Source of the DNA: Stenotrophomonas sp. ATCM1_4
Lineage (GTDB): Bacteria; Pseudomonadota; Gammaproteobacteria; Xanthomonadales; Xanthomonadaceae
DNA length: 64,000 nt
NCBI RefSeq assembly: GCF_004348115.1
Contig: NZ_QPFB01000001.1
Span: 2,404,773 to 2,468,772, forward strand
Reading direction: 5' to 3'
Notes under the pieces: generated by a model
The model's input: only the letters and a program-made list of their open reading frames with translations
Database searches by the model: none
Told to the model about the DNA's origin: nothing
Shown here: in pieces, positions 8,856 through 16,856 of the stretch
How the letters are laid out: each line of letters starts with the position of its first letter
Numbering within the stretch: the first letter of the stretch is position 1
Position numbers and translations under genes: made by a program

Positions 8856-10688
8856 TCAGGCATCGGCCGCCACGAACCCACCGGTCTGGCGCGCCCACAA
8901 GCGCGCGTACAGGCCGCCGGCGGCGACCAGCTCGGCATGGGTGCCGGTCTCCACGATCCTGCCCTGGTCCATCACCACCAGCCGGTCCATCCGCGCGATG
9001 GTCGACAACCGGTGCGCGATCGCGATCACCGTCTTGTTGCCCATCAGCTCGTCCAGGCTGTCCTGGATCGCCGCTTCCACTTCCGAATCCAATGCCGAGG
9101 TCGCTTCGTCCAGGATCAGGATCGGCGCATCCTTCAGCAGCACCCGCGCGATGGCGATGCGCTGGCGCTGGCCACCGGAGAGCTTCACGCCGCGCTCGCC
9201 GACATGCGCGTCGTAACCCTGCCGGCCCTGCCCGTCCACCAGCGCGTCGATGAAGCCTTCCGCACGCGCCTTGGCCACGGCCGCGCGCACCTGGTCTTCG
9301 GTCGCATCCGGGCGCCCGTACAGCAGGTTGTCGCGGATCGAACGGTGCAGCAGCGAGGTGTCCTGGGTCACCACGCCGATCTGCGCGCGCAGGCTGTCCT
9401 GGGTGACGCGGGCGATGTCCTGCCCGTCGATCAGGATGCGTCCGCTCTCCAGGTCGTACAGGCGCAGCAGTACGTTCACAAGCGTGGACTTGCCGGCACC
9501 GGACGGGCCGACCAGGCCGATCTTCTCGCCCGGCTTCACCGACAGGTTCAGCCCGGCCATCACGCCGCCGCGCTTGCCGTAGTGGAAGTGCACGTCCTTG
9601 AAGTCCACCGCGCCGGCGCGCACCTGCAGTGGCACGGCGTCGGCCTGGTCCTGCACGGCGATTGGCTGGGCGATGGTTTCCATGCCGTCCTGCACCGTGC
9701 CGATGTCCTCGAAGATGCCGTTCACCGTCCACATGATCCAGCCGGACATGTTGTGGATGCGGATCACCAGGCCGGTGGCCAGGGTGATCGCGCCAACGCT
9801 GATCAGGCGATCGTTCCACAACCACAGCGCCAGCCCGCAGGTACCGACGATCAGGAAGCCATTGAGGATGGCGATCACCAGCTCCAGCCCGGTGGTGATG
9901 CGGGTCTGCGCGCGGTGCTTCTCGGCCAGCTCCTGGATCGACTCGGCCACGTAGGCCTGCTCGTGCCCGCTGTGCGCGAACAACTTGAGCGTGGAGATGT
10001 TGGTGTAGCCATCGACAATGCGGCCCATGGCCCGTGACCGTGCATCCGAGGCGATCCACGCCCGCTGCTTCATGCGCGGCACGAAGTACACGCCGATGGC
10101 CACGTACGCCACCAGCCATACCGCCAGCGGCACCATCAAGCGCCAGTCCACCTGCGCGAACAGGTACAGCGCGGTGCCGGTGTAGACCACGATGTACCAG
10201 AGCGAATCCACCATCTGCACGGCGGATTCGCGCAGCGAGGTACCGGTCTGCATCACCCGGTTGGCGACGCTGCCGGCGAAGTCGTTCTGGAAGAAGGTCA
10301 GGCTCTGCCGCACCACGTAGTTGTGCATCAGCCAGCGCGAGCGGTTGCTCAACCCCGGCACGATGGCCTGGTTGACCAGCAGGTTGTGCAGGGCCACCAG
10401 CACCGGGCGCGCCAGCAGCGTGATGCCGGCCATCCACAGCAGCTCCGTTGCGTGCCGCCGGAAGAACCCCGGGCCCGCGTTGTCCGAGAGCATGTCCACG
10501 ATGCGCCCGAGGAAGTCGAACATCGCCACTTCCACCAGCGCCAGCAGCAGGCCGGCCACCAGCGTGGCCAGCAGCACCGGCCACACCGGGCGCAGGTAAT
10601 GCAGGTAGAAACGCACCACGCCGCGCGGTGGCATGCGGGCATCCACCGGCGGGAATACGGGAATCAACGACTCGAACCAGCGCAACAT
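8856..10688 (-). CDS. ABC exporter, fused permease and ATPase
   Basis: A 610 aa half-transporter that should dimerise in the inner membrane and export a lipid, peptide or drug. Residues about 25-330 form the six-helix transmembrane domain (for example VLLATLVAGLLLALVEVAMF). The nucleotide-binding domain follows, with Walker A GPSGAGKST near residue 393, signature LSGGQRQRIAIAR near 502, and Walker B ILILDEATSALD. The start MLRWFESLIPVF at 10688 is chosen; an upstream in-frame ATG overlaps the terminator hairpin. It is MsbA-like in architecture, but the substrate is unknown. It stands alone between a terminator and a repeat pair. Confidence 0.92.
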   Translation of the reverse strand: MLRWFESLIPVFPPVDARMPPRGVVRFYLHYLRPVWPVLLATLVAGLLLALVEVAMFDFLGRIVDMLSDNAGPGFFRRHATELLWMAGITLLARPVLVALHNLLVNQAIVPGLSNRSRWLMHNYVVRQSLTFFQNDFAGSVANRVMQTGTSLRESAVQMVDSLWYIVVYTGTALYLFAQVDWRLMVPLAVWLVAYVAIGVYFVPRMKQRAWIASDARSRAMGRIVDGYTNISTLKLFAHSGHEQAYVAESIQELAEKHRAQTRITTGLELVIAILNGFLIVGTCGLALWLWNDRLISVGAITLATGLVIRIHNMSGWIMWTVNGIFEDIGTVQDGMETIAQPIAVQDQADAVPLQVRAGAVDFKDVHFHYGKRGGVMAGLNLSVKPGEKIGLVGPSGAGKSTLVNVLLRLYDLESGRILIDGQDIARVTQDSLRAQIGVVTQDTSLLHRSIRDNLLYGRPDATEDQVRAAVAKARAEGFIDALVDGQGRQGYDAHVGERGVKLSGGQRQRIAIARVLLKDAPILILDEATSALDSEVEAAIQDSLDELMGNKTVIAIAHRLSTIARMDRLVVMDQGRIVETGTHAELVAAGGLYARLWARQTGGFVAADA

Positions 10689-10699
10689 CGCCACGGCCT

Positions 10700-10740
10700 G
10701 CAAAAACAGAACAGGCCGCGATTGTCCCATCGCGGCCTGT
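10700..10740 (-). terminator. intrinsic terminator after the serine hydrolase gene
   Basis: A 12-bp perfect stem, ACAGGCCGCGAT at 10711-10722 with ATCGCGGCCTGT at 10729-10740, is followed on the minus strand by TCTGTTTTTG. It should stop transcripts coming from the serine hydrolase gene and lies directly in front of the ABC exporter start. Confidence 0.85.
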
Positions 10741-10895
10741 GTTGTGTCTGTCTACGGCATGCGCTTGCCCGCCAGCGGGAGCGATCCCGGCCGCGACGCC
10801 GTTGCCCTCCCCGTCCACGATCCTCCGAAGCGACGCGGGCAATGCCACGGCGGGAACGCCATCCCCGCAGTGGCCGCGGGACCGTGGCGCCCTGC

Positions 10896-12476
10896 TTACT
10901 CCGCCTTGGGCTTGAGCAGCAGGTCCTGGAAATCGAAGCTGAAGTCGGTCAGCGACGACACCGCTTCCATCCGTACCTCGCGCACCTTGCCGTCCGGGGT
11001 CAGGCTGAAGTTGACGAAGGCATCGGCGTTGAGCGAGCGGTTGTCCCAGCGCACGATGAAGGTGTCGTGCTGCCAGTGCTCCATCGTGCCGACCAGATCG
11101 GCGGTGGCACCGAAGCGCAGGCGCAGCTTGCCGCCCTTCTGCTCGATGACCACATCGCCATACCACGCATCGCGGTATGTGCCGGCATAACCACTCAGCG
11201 GCAGCGAGGGCGTGCTCCTGGCGTCACGCGCAGCCACGTGCCGGGCCCAGCCTTCGTCCGCGTTGTCCTGCGCCTTGGCGACGCTGGCCGCATACGCCGC
11301 CACCCAGTCATGCGACGGCGCCCCGAGCATCGCGTCGAGCACGCTCATGGTGATGGCGTTGAAGGCCGCACCCGATTCCTGGTTGGTCAGCACCACCACG
11401 CCCAGGTCCTGGCCGGGCACCAGCGTCAGCCGCGACACCTGCCCCGGCCAGCCGCCGGTGTGCCACACCAGCTTCTGCCCGCGGTAGTCACTCAGGCTCC
11501 AGCCTTCACCGTAACCGGCGAAGTTCGGGCGCGCGGCTTCCAGCTCCGGCACCGATGGCTTGGGCACCACCTGCGGGATCTGCATCTGCCACATCTGCTG
11601 CTGGGTCTTTTCACTGAACAGCGGCGTGCCGTCGGCCAGCTTGCCCTCGGCCAGCTGCACGTTCATCCATTTGGCCAGGTCGCGCACGCTGGAGTAGATG
11701 CCACCGGCGCCGGCGTTGTTGGACCAGGTCAGCGGCGCCACCGGGCGCAGGTCGGTGAAGTCGAACTTGGCATGGCCGACGGCGGCCTTGTCGCCGGGCT
11801 TGAGATGGTCGGCGTTGTAGCGGGTGCCGGCCATGCCGACCTTGTCGAAGATGCGCTGCTGCAGGAACGCGGCGAACGGCTGCCCGGACACCTTCTCGAT
11901 CACCTGCTGGGCAACCGCGTACAGGATGTTGTCGTAGGCGTAACGGTCGCGGAAACCGTTCTTCAACGGTACCTGGCCCAGTCGCGCCACCACCTCGGCG
12001 TTGCTGTAGGTGGTGGTCGGCCAGAACAGCAGGTCGCCGGCGCCCAGGCTCAGCCCGCTGCGGTGCGAGAGCAGGTCGCGGATGCGCATCTCGCCGGTGA
12101 CGTAGGGATCGGACATGCGGAACGACGGCAGGTGGTCGATCACCCGGTCATCCATCTTCAGCTTGCCTTCCTCGGCCAGCAGGTTCAGCGAGGTGGCGGT
12201 GAATGCCTTGGTGTTGGAGGCGATGGCGAACAGCGTGTCGGCCTGCACCGGCTCGGGCTTGCCCAACTCGCGCAGGCCCCAGCCGCGCTCCAGCACCACC
12301 TTGCCGTCCTTGACCACCGCCACCGCCACGCCCGGCACGTCGAACTGCTGGCGCACGCGCTCCACCGTGGCATCGAGTTGCTGCAGCTCCGCCGGCACCG
12401 CCGCCTCCTGTGCATCGGCCACCTGGGCCACCACGCTCATCGCGAGCACCAGCCCGCCCCCAAACCATTTATTCAA
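10896..12476 (-). CDS. exported serine hydrolase, class C beta-lactamase family
   Basis: A 526 aa periplasmic protein of the penicillin-binding/beta-lactamase class C fold (esterase, peptidase or peptidoglycan-related). The likely start is TTG at 12476, preceded by AGAGGGAGAG, which gives a clean signal peptide (NKWFGGGLVLAMSVVAQVADAQ); an ATG start at 12551 adds 25 residues before it. Catalytic motifs: Ser87-Asn-Thr-Lys90, Tyr181-Asp-Asn183, and His339-Thr-Gly341 in place of KTG. After the catalytic domain (to about residue 410) there is a C-terminal beta-barrel-type domain (GYAGTYRDAWYGDVVIEQ) typical of the D-aminopeptidase/LACTB subgroup. Beta-lactam resistance should not be assumed. Confidence 0.9.
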   Translation of the reverse strand: MNKWFGGGLVLAMSVVAQVADAQEAAVPAELQQLDATVERVRQQFDVPGVAVAVVKDGKVVLERGWGLRELGKPEPVQADTLFAIASNTKAFTATSLNLLAEEGKLKMDDRVIDHLPSFRMSDPYVTGEMRIRDLLSHRSGLSLGAGDLLFWPTTTYSNAEVVARLGQVPLKNGFRDRYAYDNILYAVAQQVIEKVSGQPFAAFLQQRIFDKVGMAGTRYNADHLKPGDKAAVGHAKFDFTDLRPVAPLTWSNNAGAGGIYSSVRDLAKWMNVQLAEGKLADGTPLFSEKTQQQMWQMQIPQVVPKPSVPELEAARPNFAGYGEGWSLSDYRGQKLVWHTGGWPGQVSRLTLVPGQDLGVVVLTNQESGAAFNAITMSVLDAMLGAPSHDWVAAYAASVAKAQDNADEGWARHVAARDARSTPSLPLSGYAGTYRDAWYGDVVIEQKGGKLRLRFGATADLVGTMEHWQHDTFIVRWDNRSLNADAFVNFSLTPDGKVREVRMEAVSSLTDFSFDFQDLLLKPKAE

Positions 12477-12583
12477 AGCGCTCTCCCTCTGGATCGATGC
12501 CGGCCCATGGCCGGGCCGGCCTTCTCGCGATGGTAACGCGAGCGCGTCCACGCTCGCCTTTCCGTTCCTGCCCTGAGGCCGCC

Positions 12584-13009
12584 ATGGACCTCGCCGCCAC
12601 GACCACCGCCACCATCATTCCCTGCCTGCGCTACCGCGATGCCCCGGCCGCCATCGACTGGCTGTGCGACGCCTTCGGCTTCCAGCGCCACGCGGTCCAC
12701 CAGGAGGGCAACGTCGTGCTGCATGCCCAACTGGTATTCGGCAACGGCATGGTGATGCTCGGCTCGGTGCAGCCCAGCGAATGGGGCAGCAACATGATCC
12801 AGCCCGACGAAGTCGGTGGCATGGAAACCCAGAGCGCCTGCGTGATCGTCAGCGACGCCGACGCCCACTACGCCCGGGCCAAGGCAGCCGGCGCGGAGAT
12901 CGTCATCGACATCGCCGACCAGCACTATGGCGGCCGCGGCTATGCCTGCCGTGACCCGGAAGGCCACCTGTGGTGGTTCGGCAGCTACGACCCCTGGAAA
13001 GCCGCGTAA
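12584..13009 (+). CDS. VOC family protein (glyoxalase-like)
   Basis: A 141 aa single-domain VOC protein. The pattern TIIPCLRYRDAPAAIDWLCDAFGF opens the first beta-alpha-beta unit, LVFGNGMVMLGS and ADAHYARAKAAGAEIV follow, and it ends GYACRDPEGHLWWFGSY, the usual closing motif of PhnB-like VOC proteins. Substrate unknown. ATG 12584 is preceded by TGAGGCCGCC. It is transcribed away from the serine hydrolase gene, so the two share the 107-base region between them. Confidence 0.88.
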   Translation: MDLAATTTATIIPCLRYRDAPAAIDWLCDAFGFQRHAVHQEGNVVLHAQLVFGNGMVMLGSVQPSEWGSNMIQPDEVGGMETQSACVIVSDADAHYARAKAAGAEIVIDIADQHYGGRGYACRDPEGHLWWFGSYDPWKAA

Positions 13010-13061
13010 GCGCGGCCTTGGCCGCCGAGCCGTTGAATCCCCGGATCAGGACCTTCCCCAT

Positions 13062-13135
13062 GTCGCGGCCCAGGCCGCTCCCGCAGGTTGGCTTGCGGGT
13101 ACATTGACGGCTTCGCGGCCATGGCCGCTCCTGCC
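13062..13135. repeat. two tandem GGCCGCTCC repeats
   Basis: Two copies in the same orientation: GTCGCGGCCCAGGCCGCTCC at 13062-13081 and TTCGCGGCCATGGCCGCTCC at 13112-13131. Each is a small palindrome, with half-sites CGCGGCC/GGCCGCT. The same family, reverse-complemented as GGAGCGGC...GCCGCGA, appears at 22450-22578 and 36225-36354. They look like REP-type elements between the VOC gene and the DUF72 gene. Confidence 0.65.
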
Positions 13136-13147
13136 CCGGGGTGTGAC

Positions 13148-13978
13148 TTGAACGACTTGTTTTCCGGTACGGCCAATACCCCCGGGGTCCACATCGGCAT
13201 CGGCGGCTGGACCTATGTGCCGTGGCGCGGCGGCACCTTCTATCCGGTCGGGCTGGTGCAGCGCCGCGAGCTGGAGTTCGCCAGCCGCCAGCTGACCAGC
13301 ATCGAGATCAACGGCACCTACTACGGCACCCAGAAGCCAGCCATCTACGCCGGCTGGCGCGATGCCACGCCGGAAGGTTTCGTGTTCTCGGCCAAGGCGC
13401 CCAAGCGCATCGTCAGCGCCCGCAAGCTGGCCGGGACCGGCGCGCAGATCGATGACTTCATCGATGGCATCGGCCACCTCGGTGACCGGCTCGGTCCGCT
13501 GGTGTGGCAGTTCGATGCCGGTCGCACGCTGGACCCGGACGACTTCGCCGCGTTCCTGCAGCTGCTGCCGCGGCAGGTCAACGGCCGCCGCCAGCGCCAC
13601 GCGCTGGAAGTGCGCGACCGTGCGTTCTTCGACGAACGGCTGGTTGGCCTGGCCCGCCAGCACGGCCTGGCACTCGTCTACACCGACTCACCGGACTACC
13701 CCAACGCGGCCGACCTCGGCGCGGACTTCGTCTATGCCCGGCTCATGCGCAGCCGCGATGCCTGCGACACCGGCTACCCGGCGGCGGAACTGGCGCAATG
13801 GGCCGAGCGCGTGATGGCGTGGCGACGCGGACAGGACCCGCACGACCTGCCCCACCTCGCCGCGCCTGCGATGCCTGCGCCGGAGGGGCGCGAGGTATAC
13901 CTGTACTTCATCAGCGCCGCCAAGCACCGCAACCCGGCCGCGGCGCGCCAGCTGCAGCAACGCGTCGACCAAAACTGA
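13148..13978 (+). CDS. DUF72 domain protein
   Basis: A 276 aa TIM-barrel-like protein of the DUF72 (YecE) family; function unsettled. Typical features: GIGGWTYVPWRGGTFYP at the start, LTSIEINGTYYGTQ, then FVFSAKAPKRIV, LGPLVWQF, and VYLYFISAAKHRNPAAA at the end. I start it at the TTG codon 13148, which follows GGGGTGTGAC and gives an N-terminus MNDLFSG-like; an in-frame ATG at 13088 lies inside the repeat pair and would add 20 residues of repeat-derived sequence. The exact start is therefore uncertain, the identity is not. Confidence 0.88.
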   Translation: MNDLFSGTANTPGVHIGIGGWTYVPWRGGTFYPVGLVQRRELEFASRQLTSIEINGTYYGTQKPAIYAGWRDATPEGFVFSAKAPKRIVSARKLAGTGAQIDDFIDGIGHLGDRLGPLVWQFDAGRTLDPDDFAAFLQLLPRQVNGRRQRHALEVRDRAFFDERLVGLARQHGLALVYTDSPDYPNAADLGADFVYARLMRSRDACDTGYPAAELAQWAERVMAWRRGQDPHDLPHLAAPAMPAPEGREVYLYFISAAKHRNPAAARQLQQRVDQN

Positions 13979-14024
13979 AGCGATCGATGCGGCAATGCGT
14001 CGGCACATCGGCGACAATTCGCCG

Positions 14025-14933
14025 ATGGCGACGAACGAACACCGCAAGGCCCTGCTGCAAATCCATTTCTGCGTCCTGCTGTGGGGCATTACCGCCATCC
14101 TCGGCAAGCTGATCACTCTGCCCGCCCTCCCGCTGGTGTGGTGGCGCATGCTGCTGGTGGTGGCCATGCTGGCCCTGCTGCCGCGCGTATGGCGCGGGCT
14201 GTCCACGCTCAGCCCGAAGGTGGCGCTGGGCTACGCCGGCATCGGCGCGCTGGTGGCGCTGCACTGGCTCACGTTCTATGGCTCGGTGAAGCTGGCCAAT
14301 GCTTCGGTCGCGGCCACCTGCATCGCGCTGGCGCCGGTGTTCACCTCGGTGATCGAGCCGTGGATCGCGCGTCGGCCGTTCCAGATGAAGGAACTGGCGC
14401 TGGGCATCGTGGTGCTGCCGGGTGTGGCGCTGGTGGTGGGCGGCGTTCCCGACGGCATGCGCCTGGGCGTGGCGGTCGGCGCGTTGTCGGCCCTGCTGGT
14501 GGCGGTGTTCGGCTCGTTCAACAAGCGCATGGTCGGCCACGCCGACCCATTGACCGTCACCGGCCTGGAACTGGGTGCCGGCGTACTCACGCTGACCCTG
14601 CTGGCCCCGGCCATGCCGGTGCTGCTGCCGGCCCTGGCCAGCGACCTGTGGGTGCTGCCCAACCTGCACGACGGGCTGTTGCTGCTGGCGCTTTCGGGCC
14701 TGTGCACGCTGTTGCCGTTCGCCTTGGCGCTGGTCGCCCTGCGCCACCTCAGCGCCTACACGGTGCAGTTGGTGACCAACCTGGAACCGGTCTACGCCAT
14801 CGTGCTGGCCATGCTGTTCCTGCGCGAACAGCATGAGCTGACCCCGCAGTTCTACCTGGGCGTGGCGATCATCCTCGGCGGCGTGTTCCTGCACCCGCTG
14901 CTGAACCGGCGGCGCCCGGCCGCCACCGCGTAG
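14025..14933 (+). CDS. EamA/DMT family transporter
   Basis: A 302 aa inner-membrane protein with about ten transmembrane helices in two EamA repeats (first repeat from ALLQIHFCVLLWGITAILGKL, second from LGVAVGALSALLVAVFGSF). It belongs to the drug/metabolite transporter superfamily, whose members mostly export amino acids, nucleobases or metabolites. The late motif LVTNLEPVYAIVLAMLFLREQ is the characteristic end of the second EamA unit. Start MATNEHRKALLQ at 14025 is chosen over the in-frame ATG at 13995. Substrate unknown. Confidence 0.9.
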   Translation: MATNEHRKALLQIHFCVLLWGITAILGKLITLPALPLVWWRMLLVVAMLALLPRVWRGLSTLSPKVALGYAGIGALVALHWLTFYGSVKLANASVAATCIALAPVFTSVIEPWIARRPFQMKELALGIVVLPGVALVVGGVPDGMRLGVAVGALSALLVAVFGSFNKRMVGHADPLTVTGLELGAGVLTLTLLAPAMPVLLPALASDLWVLPNLHDGLLLLALSGLCTLLPFALALVALRHLSAYTVQLVTNLEPVYAIVLAMLFLREQHELTPQFYLGVAIILGGVFLHPLLNRRRPAATA

Positions 14934-14939
14934 GCGCGG

Positions 14940-16004
14940 TCAGGTGGCCACGACCACCCGGTCGCGGCCGTCCTGCTTGGCCTGGTAAAGCGCGCTGTCG
15001 GCACGTTGCAGGGTGTCCTGCGGGCTTTCGCCGGCACGATGCGCGGCCAGGCCGATGCTGACCGTGACCGGCAGCCCGATCGGCAGCAGGCCCACCGACT
15101 CACGCAGGTACTGGCATTGCAGCTCGGCCTGCTGCAGCGGCGTGTCCGGCATCAGGATCACGAACTCCTCGCCACCGTAACGGGCGGCCATGCCGCGCCC
15201 GGCAAACTGCGCACGCAGCACGCCAGCCATCTCGGTCAGCACCCGGTCGCCCTCGGCGTGGCCGTGGATATCGTTGACCAGCTTGAAATGGTCGATGTCG
15301 ACGATGGCCACCGCCGGCGGCACCTCGCCGGCACGCTCGATGGCCTCGCTCAATGCGGTGGCCAGTGCACGGCGGTTGGACAGGCCGGTCAGCGGATCGG
15401 TGCGGGTCTGCTCGGACAGCTCGCTGTTCACCTGTTCCAGCTGCAGGTAGTACTCGCCCAGACGGGCCTCGTACCAGTCATGTTCCTGCTGGTGATGTTC
15501 CAGCTCGTGGCGCAGCTTGCGCATCTCCATCATTCGCCCGACCTGGCGTGACAGCGCGCGCAGCGCGTCGGCCTGGCGCTGGCCCAGTACGCCGGGCACC
15601 GAGTCGAACACGCACAGCGAGCCCAGTGCGTAGCCGTCGCTGCTCAGCAGCGGTGCGCCAGCATAGAAACGGATGTGCGGGTCCCCCACCACCGACGGAT
15701 TGCCACTGAAGCGCGCGTCCAGCCGCGCGTCCTCGACCACGGTCAGCTCCTGCGGGCGCAGGATGGTATGCGCGCAGAAGGCATCCTCGCGCGGGGTCTG
15801 CTCGCCTTCGAGCCCCTGCATCGACTTGAACCATTGCCGCTCGCGGTCGATCAGCGTCACCGCCCCGCAGGCGGTGCCGCAGATGGTGCGGGCGATGGTC
15901 ACCAGGTCTTCGTATTCCTGCTCGCGCGGCGTATCCAGTATCCGGTAGCGCTGCAGGGCAGCCAGGCGCTGGGATTCATTGGCAGGGATCGCAGGCTTGA
16001 TCAT
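14940..16004 (-). CDS. diguanylate cyclase with GAF sensor
   Basis: A 354 aa cytoplasmic protein that should make cyclic di-GMP from two GTP. The N-terminal GAF domain (about residues 25-165; ARTICGTACGAVTLIDRERQ, APLLSSDGYALGSLCVFD) would bind a small ligand. A helical linker leads to the GGDEF domain (about 205-354) with GGEEF near residue 276 and the metal-site aspartate in VAIVDIDHFKLVN. At the position of the RxxD inhibitory site the sequence has no Arg/Asp pair, so feedback inhibition may be missing. It is convergent with the EamA gene, the stop codons six bases apart. Confidence 0.93.
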   Translation of the reverse strand: MIKPAIPANESQRLAALQRYRILDTPREQEYEDLVTIARTICGTACGAVTLIDRERQWFKSMQGLEGEQTPREDAFCAHTILRPQELTVVEDARLDARFSGNPSVVGDPHIRFYAGAPLLSSDGYALGSLCVFDSVPGVLGQRQADALRALSRQVGRMMEMRKLRHELEHHQQEHDWYEARLGEYYLQLEQVNSELSEQTRTDPLTGLSNRRALATALSEAIERAGEVPPAVAIVDIDHFKLVNDIHGHAEGDRVLTEMAGVLRAQFAGRGMAARYGGEEFVILMPDTPLQQAELQCQYLRESVGLLPIGLPVTVSIGLAAHRAGESPQDTLQRADSALYQAKQDGRDRVVVAT

Positions 16005-16091
16005 GCGCGGTTCCGTATCGTGCGGTGGTCAAGGTAAGGCTGGGGCAAGTCTAGCGGCGAGGCGGAATCACCGCGTCAAGGCAGTCACACT

Positions 16092-16832
16092 TCACCACTC
16101 CCGCTGTTGCGGCAGCAGGCCACGCAGCTCCTGTTCGGTGAGGTTGCGCCACTGGCCGGGCTTGAGTGCGCCGATCTTGATGTTGTCGATGCGCACGCGG
16201 CGCAACTGGGTGACGCGGTAGCCGAACTCGGCCGCCATCAGGCGGATCTGCCGGTTCAGGCCCTGCTCCAGGATGATGCGGAAGCCGAACTTGGCGATGC
16301 GCGAGGTACGGCACGGCAGCGTCATCTGGTTGTGGATGCGCACGCCGCGGGCCATGCCGCGCAGGAACTCGTCGGTGACCGGCTTGTTCACCGCCACCAG
16401 GTATTCCTTCTGGTGGCCGTTCTCGGCGCGCAGGATCTGGTTGACGATGTCGCCGTTGCTGGTCATCAGGATCAGCCCTTCGGATTCCTTGTCCAGGCGG
16501 CCGATCGGGAAGATGCGCTGCTCATGGCCGACGAAGTCGACGATGTTGCCCTTCACCGCGCTTTCGGTGGTGCAGGTCACGCCCACCGGCTTGTTCAGCG
16601 CGATGTAGACATGCTTGCGCCCGGTGCTTTTCTGCACGGTGCGTGCGCGCAGCGGCTGGCCGTCGACGCGGACTTCGTCCCCCTCGCCCACCTCGGCGCC
16701 GGTGCCGGCGACGATGCCGTTGACGGTGACGCGGCGGGCGCTGATCAGGCGGTCGGCCTCGCGGCGGGAACAGAAGCCGGTTTCGGCAATGTGCTTGTTG
16801 AGTCGGTTGGTCATCGACGGATTATCCGCCAT
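16092..16832 (-). CDS. rluF: 23S rRNA pseudouridine(2604) synthase
   Basis: A 246 aa RNA-modifying enzyme of the RsuA family. An N-terminal S4 RNA-binding domain (LNKHIAETGFCSRREADRLI) precedes the synthase domain with the catalytic aspartate in IGRLDKESEGLILMT. The region IVDFVGHEQRIFPIGRLD and KEYLVAVNKPVTDEFLRGM match RluF closely, rather than RluB or RsuA. E. coli RluF also acts on U35 of tRNA-Tyr; that is family knowledge. ATG 16832 has GACGGGG upstream. It is shorter than the E. coli protein (about 290 aa), lacking only a C-terminal tail. Confidence 0.9.
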   Translation of the reverse strand: MADNPSMTNRLNKHIAETGFCSRREADRLISARRVTVNGIVAGTGAEVGEGDEVRVDGQPLRARTVQKSTGRKHVYIALNKPVGVTCTTESAVKGNIVDFVGHEQRIFPIGRLDKESEGLILMTSNGDIVNQILRAENGHQKEYLVAVNKPVTDEFLRGMARGVRIHNQMTLPCRTSRIAKFGFRIILEQGLNRQIRLMAAEFGYRVTQLRRVRIDNIKIGALKPGQWRNLTEQELRGLLPQQREW

Positions 16833-16856
16833 CGCCCCGTCCCGGGACAGCGTGGT

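Noticed and set aside
10896-12476. Beta-lactamase resistance gene
   Set aside because: It has the class C fold but HTG instead of KTG and a C-terminal domain of the peptidase/esterase subgroup. Family fold does not prove beta-lactam hydrolysis.
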